In this document: positions 62,001 through 64,000 of the stretch, in pieces
Numbering within the stretch: position 1 is the stretch's first letter
How the letters are laid out: each line of letters begins with the position of its first letter
Assembly (NCBI RefSeq): GCF_023556315.2
Contig: NZ_CP116221.1
Coordinates: 3,424,001-3,488,000 of the forward strand
Origin: Psychroserpens ponticola
GTDB lineage: Bacteria > Bacteroidota > Bacteroidia > Flavobacteriales > Flavobacteriaceae
Reading direction: 5' to 3'
DNA length: 64,000 bases
The notes under the pieces: generated by a model
Told to the model about the DNA's origin: nothing
Database searches by the model: none
The model's input: only the letters and a program-made list of their open reading frames with translations
Made by a program: the position numbers and the translations under genes

Positions 62001-62447
62001 ATTGTTCCCAATGGTGACACCTCGAGATATACTTCCAGAAGTATTTAAACCATCAAAAGGCAAAAACGAACGTTCCACATTAGATTGATTTAATTTGTAC
62101 AAACGCTGAAGATTGTCTGTGTTTTCAACAATAATCCGTTCATCTAACTGAAAATATTTTTTTGTAATAAAATCTGGATACCTTAAATAATCAATAATAA
62201 TTGAATCTGTATCTACAGGTTTTTTAAACGTCAATAGCGCATTTGAAAAATCAACTCGATAATATGACGAATCGATTATGGTATTATTCTTTCGTCTTAA
62301 AATAAAACTACTGGTATTAATACTAACTGTATCTACTTTTACTGAATCTCTAACGGCTACTTTTTTTGTTCTATAATTTGAAGTTGGCTCTTGCGCAAAT
62401 GCAGAGCAACCCATAATAAAACAGATAAGTGAAATAGCAATTTTCAT
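59037..62447 (-). CDS. Large outer-membrane beta-barrel protein
   Basis: 1136 residues. Signal peptide ends SAFAQ (about 19). The N-terminal 130 residues are beta-rich; GLNTSGSISRGVTIGNNQN (about 133-151) and KVSLRASIQDANIPLQ follow, then a long alternation of beta strands to the aromatic C-terminal residue in VQLKAYF, as in outer-membrane barrels. I recognise this as a conserved Flavobacteriia family but not its function; it has no TonB plug, no OmpA motif. It could form part of a secretion or export apparatus. Divergent to exonuclease III. Confidence 0.75.
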   Translation of the reverse strand: MKIAISLICFIMGCSAFAQEPTSNYRTKKVAVRDSVKVDTVSINTSSFILRRKNNTIIDSSYYRVDFSNALLTFKKPVDTDSIIIDYLRYPDFITKKYFQLDERIIVENTDNLQRLYKLNQSNVERSFLPFDGLNTSGSISRGVTIGNNQNSVLNSELDLQISGKLSDKVSLRASIQDANIPLQESGYSQRLDEFDQVFIELFSDSWNIRAGDIDLINDTSYFASFTKRVQGLLVNVDFDKEESETNIFAAGALVRGQFTSSQFAAQEGNQGPYKLRGPNSELFVLIVSGSETVYVNGIAIERGENKDYIIDYNAGEIIFNSTFPITSEMRITVDYQFSERNFSRFTVFGGGNYETEKLKLGVSVYSEVDSKNQPLQQNLSSEQVGILAQAGDDQTLMVAPSDVSESFDENRILYRKDLVGGEEIFVFSNNPEDELFSVRFTQVGINQGNYIIVNSNAISNIFEYVPPIGGMPQGSYEPIVQLIAPVKLQVAVVNGTYKPTEKTDVLFEIAGSRNDLNLFSDVDDGNNDGFAGKLTVRQQVIKTDSLWNLSAYADVDIIQKDFRTIERLYRPEFNRDWNLKDPLGNQSLLSSGLELIHPEKGIANYKFEHLNFSKNFNGNRHNLLANLRLKQFNIYTTSSFLKNSSTASQSTFLRSFNRVVYNFNKQWVGVKLAMEDNEQRLKSNDSLTNLSQRFTSYEVFTGIGDSTKVFVEVGYKRRINDSLRLNRIEKVNSSNTYYLKSRIIKNKNTDLAVFANYRRLKQEDPDLEDDQSLNSRLNFNQKLFNNLMIWNTVFETNSGTLPRQDFTYVEVEPGQGAYTWIDYNENGIQELDEFELAQFADEGSFIRVLLPNQVFVRTHQNRLSQTLIFNPQQWSMSEHKTKKFWSHFYNQTSYLIDRKDERQENTFDLNPFSSDDENQLALNKSVRNVLFFNRGKQRYTTSYTFLNNTSRSVLSTGFQENKLQSHQLQFNHKFATSWLINFESSLEFNESTNENFVSRNYELNQKRFEPKLSYIFNENASFDVFYQYTTKDNIIGDKEGLLQNNFGLSFTYNNAEKIALTGEVNYFKNAYNGNPNTPVAYQILEGLQPGNNFTWSLLAQKKLTKFLDLNLNYFGRKTETSKTIHTGTVQLKAYF

Positions 62448-62558
62448 TCAGTATATAAACTTCTAAAGACAGAAATTATTTTATCCTTAAAATCGGGTTA
62501 AAATAATAGTGTAAAAGTACAGTATTATTTAATTTAGCTGAAATCTAAACTATTCCAT

Positions 62559-63320
62559 ATGAAAATCATCTCATACAATGTCAACGGTATTCGTGCAGCT
62601 ATGAAAAAAGACTTTATCGGTTGGCTTACAAGTGCAAATCCAGATGTGATTTGCTTACAAGAAATCAAAGCCATGAAAGAGCAAGTTGATATCGAAGCCA
62701 TTGAAAATGCTGGTTATAAATACAACTATTGGTTTAGCGCTCAAAAAAAGGGTTACAGTGGTGTTGCTATTTTAAGTAAAACGGAACCAAAACATGTAGA
62801 ATATGGAACTGGCATTGAATCTATGGATTTTGAAGGCCGAAATATTAGAGCAGATTTTGATGATCTCTCTGTAATGAGTATGTATTTGCCCTCTGGAACT
62901 AATAGTGCACGATTAGAACATAAGTTTGAATATATGGATATGATTCACCAATATTTGAATGATTTACGTACAGAACATCCAAATCTAGTTGTTCTTGGTG
63001 ATTATAATATTTGTCATGAAGCTATTGACATTCACAATCCTAAAATGAAAGGTGTTTCTGGCTTTTTACCTGAAGAACGTGAATGGCTTGGAAACTTTAT
63101 TGATAGTGGATTTATAGATTCCTTTCGATTTTTACATCCTGAAAAACAAGAATACTCTTGGTGGAGTTATAGAGCTAATTCTAGAGCAAATAATAAAGGT
63201 TGGCGTTTAGATTATGCGATGGTTAGTAAACCCTTACAAGAAAACATCAAACGAAGCGTTATCCTTTCGGAAGCAGTACATAGCGACCATTGTCCAATTT
63301 TAATTGAAATTCAAAACTAA
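62559..63320 (+). CDS. xth: Exodeoxyribonuclease III
   Basis: 253-residue AP endonuclease/3'-5' exonuclease of base-excision repair. Motifs: SYNVNGIRAA at the N-terminus, LQEIKA with the metal-binding Glu (about 35), GYSGVAILSK, GDYNICHEAIDIHNP (about 146-160) and SDHCPI at the C-terminus. Length is typical (about 255). It is followed after 35 bp by the OmpA-family gene. Confidence 0.96.
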   Translation: MKIISYNVNGIRAAMKKDFIGWLTSANPDVICLQEIKAMKEQVDIEAIENAGYKYNYWFSAQKKGYSGVAILSKTEPKHVEYGTGIESMDFEGRNIRADFDDLSVMSMYLPSGTNSARLEHKFEYMDMIHQYLNDLRTEHPNLVVLGDYNICHEAIDIHNPKMKGVSGFLPEEREWLGNFIDSGFIDSFRFLHPEKQEYSWWSYRANSRANNKGWRLDYAMVSKPLQENIKRSVILSEAVHSDHCPILIEIQN

Positions 63321-63355
63321 AGAACAAACAAATCAACAACTTAATATTACAACCT

Positions 63356-64000
63356 ATGTTTAAAAAATTGTCATTAATAGCACTGACTTTAATTCTAACA
63401 ACCTCATGTGTATCTAAAAAAATCTATACAGACTTAGAAGATAAATATGCTGAATTAAAAAAAGAAAATCGAAAGTTATCAGATAGTAATCAGGATTTAG
63501 AAACCGCATTAAATCAAGCTAAAAACGATATTGCTAACCTTCAGAAAGATTATGAAGACACTTTAGCACAACGCAACAAATTACAAGCCGATTACGATGC
63601 TACTAAAACAAATCTTGATAATTTAAATGCGTCATATGATGCTTTAGAAAAAAATAGTTCAGCTTCAATTGCAGCAAATTCAAAGAAAAATCGTGAATTA
63701 TTAGCACAATTGGAAGCTAAAGAACAAGCCTTAGCTGCTGAAAATGTTAGACTTGAAAAAATTAAGCAAGAATTAGAAGCTCGTTCACAACGTGTTGCCG
63801 AATTAGAAAATGTAATCGCATCAAAAGATGCCGCAATGACCAACTTAAAAAATGCCATTTCAAAAGCCTTAACTAATTTTGAAGGCAATGGCTTAACTGT
63901 TGAACAGCGTAACGGAAAGGTTTATGTATCGATGGAGAATAAATTATTATTCGAATCTGGAAGTTGGGCAGTTGGATCAAAGGGAAAACAAGCTGTGAAG
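63356..64000 (+). CDS. OmpA-family lipoprotein (3' truncated by the window)
   Basis: 215 residues are visible; the gene runs past the window end. Lipobox TLILTTSC (Cys about 18) is followed by a long coiled coil (about 25-170: EDKYAELKKENRKLSDSNQD and similar), then the beginning of an OmpA C-terminal domain (VSMENKLLFESGSWAVGSKG). It should be an outer-membrane lipoprotein that binds peptidoglycan. The coiled coil spans the periplasm. No stop codon in the window. Confidence 0.9.
   Translation, partial: MFKKLSLIALTLILTTSCVSKKIYTDLEDKYAELKKENRKLSDSNQDLETALNQAKNDIANLQKDYEDTLAQRNKLQADYDATKTNLDNLNASYDALEKNSSASIAANSKKNRELLAQLEAKEQALAAENVRLEKIKQELEARSQRVAELENVIASKDAAMTNLKNAISKALTNFEGNGLTVEQRNGKVYVSMENKLLFESGSWAVGSKGKQAVK

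Noticed and set aside
63592-63888. Minus-strand frame opposite the OmpA-family lipoprotein
   Set aside because: It is the reverse of a coiled coil; the plus-strand frame has a signal peptide, lipobox and an OmpA domain start.
1-64000. CRISPR arrays, tRNA or rRNA genes, insertion sequences and prophage
   Set aside because: No regularly spaced repeats, no tRNA T-loop pattern in the intergenic regions, and no transposase, integrase or phage gene was found.

Overview
The window is AT-rich (roughly one third G+C) chromosomal DNA from a member of the Flavobacteriaceae (Bacteroidota), probably a marine one. The evidence: secreted proteins end in type IX secretion (T9SS) sorting domains; promoters follow the Bacteroidota TAnnTTTG -7 pattern and Shine-Dalgarno sites are scarce; Bacteroidota families occur (DUF4296, DUF4271, DUF3098, DUF3127, DUF4301); and the gene order looks like a flavobacterial core genome. 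I cannot name the genus. I see no rRNA, tRNA, IS element, prophage or CRISPR array.

Layout. 1-0.8 kb: 3' end of a T9SS-secreted protein. 0.9-12.8 kb: housekeeping genes (LuxE-like acyl-protein synthetase, tyrS, an SDR, a polyprenol-mannose synthase/dihydroorotase/DUF4296 operon, DUF4271-hemD, pckA, DUF423, saccharopine dehydrogenase with an Lrp regulator). 12.8-20.6 kb: accessory block with two paralogous leucine-rich-repeat T9SS proteins behind a histidine kinase/LytTR response regulator pair; shared upstream motifs suggest one regulon. 20.8-37.6 kb: core genes (BI-1, Zn peptidase, ald, leuS, ftsX, uppP, truB, tag, aat, a flavin reductase, a histidine kinase, a HIT protein, greA). 37.7-45.6 kb: a small lipoprotein, a TonB-dependent receptor under a TPP riboswitch, and a tight operon for a phosphopantetheinyl transferase, GGGP synthase, thiamine-binding protein, PnuC-type transporter, NadR-like kinase, DUF4301 and ArfB. 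45.7-64 kb: ahcY, a fibronectin-type lipoprotein, an aminotransferase and an omega-amidase, an Ig-like lipoprotein, ComF, glyS, a third LRR-T9SS protein, a large outer-membrane barrel protein, exonuclease III, and the start of an OmpA-family lipoprotein.

How genes work together. The riboswitch-controlled receptor and the thiamine-binding/PnuC/NadR-like cluster next to it look like a thiamine uptake and trapping route from outer membrane to cytoplasm; the NadR-like protein is a candidate thiamine kinase. The aminotransferase and nitrilase-family amidase fit the transaminase/omega-amidase pair. The greA leader carries two tandem intrinsic terminators, recalling the E. coli greA leader. Several families of short repeats occur between genes, and one has two copies inside leuS in the same open frame.
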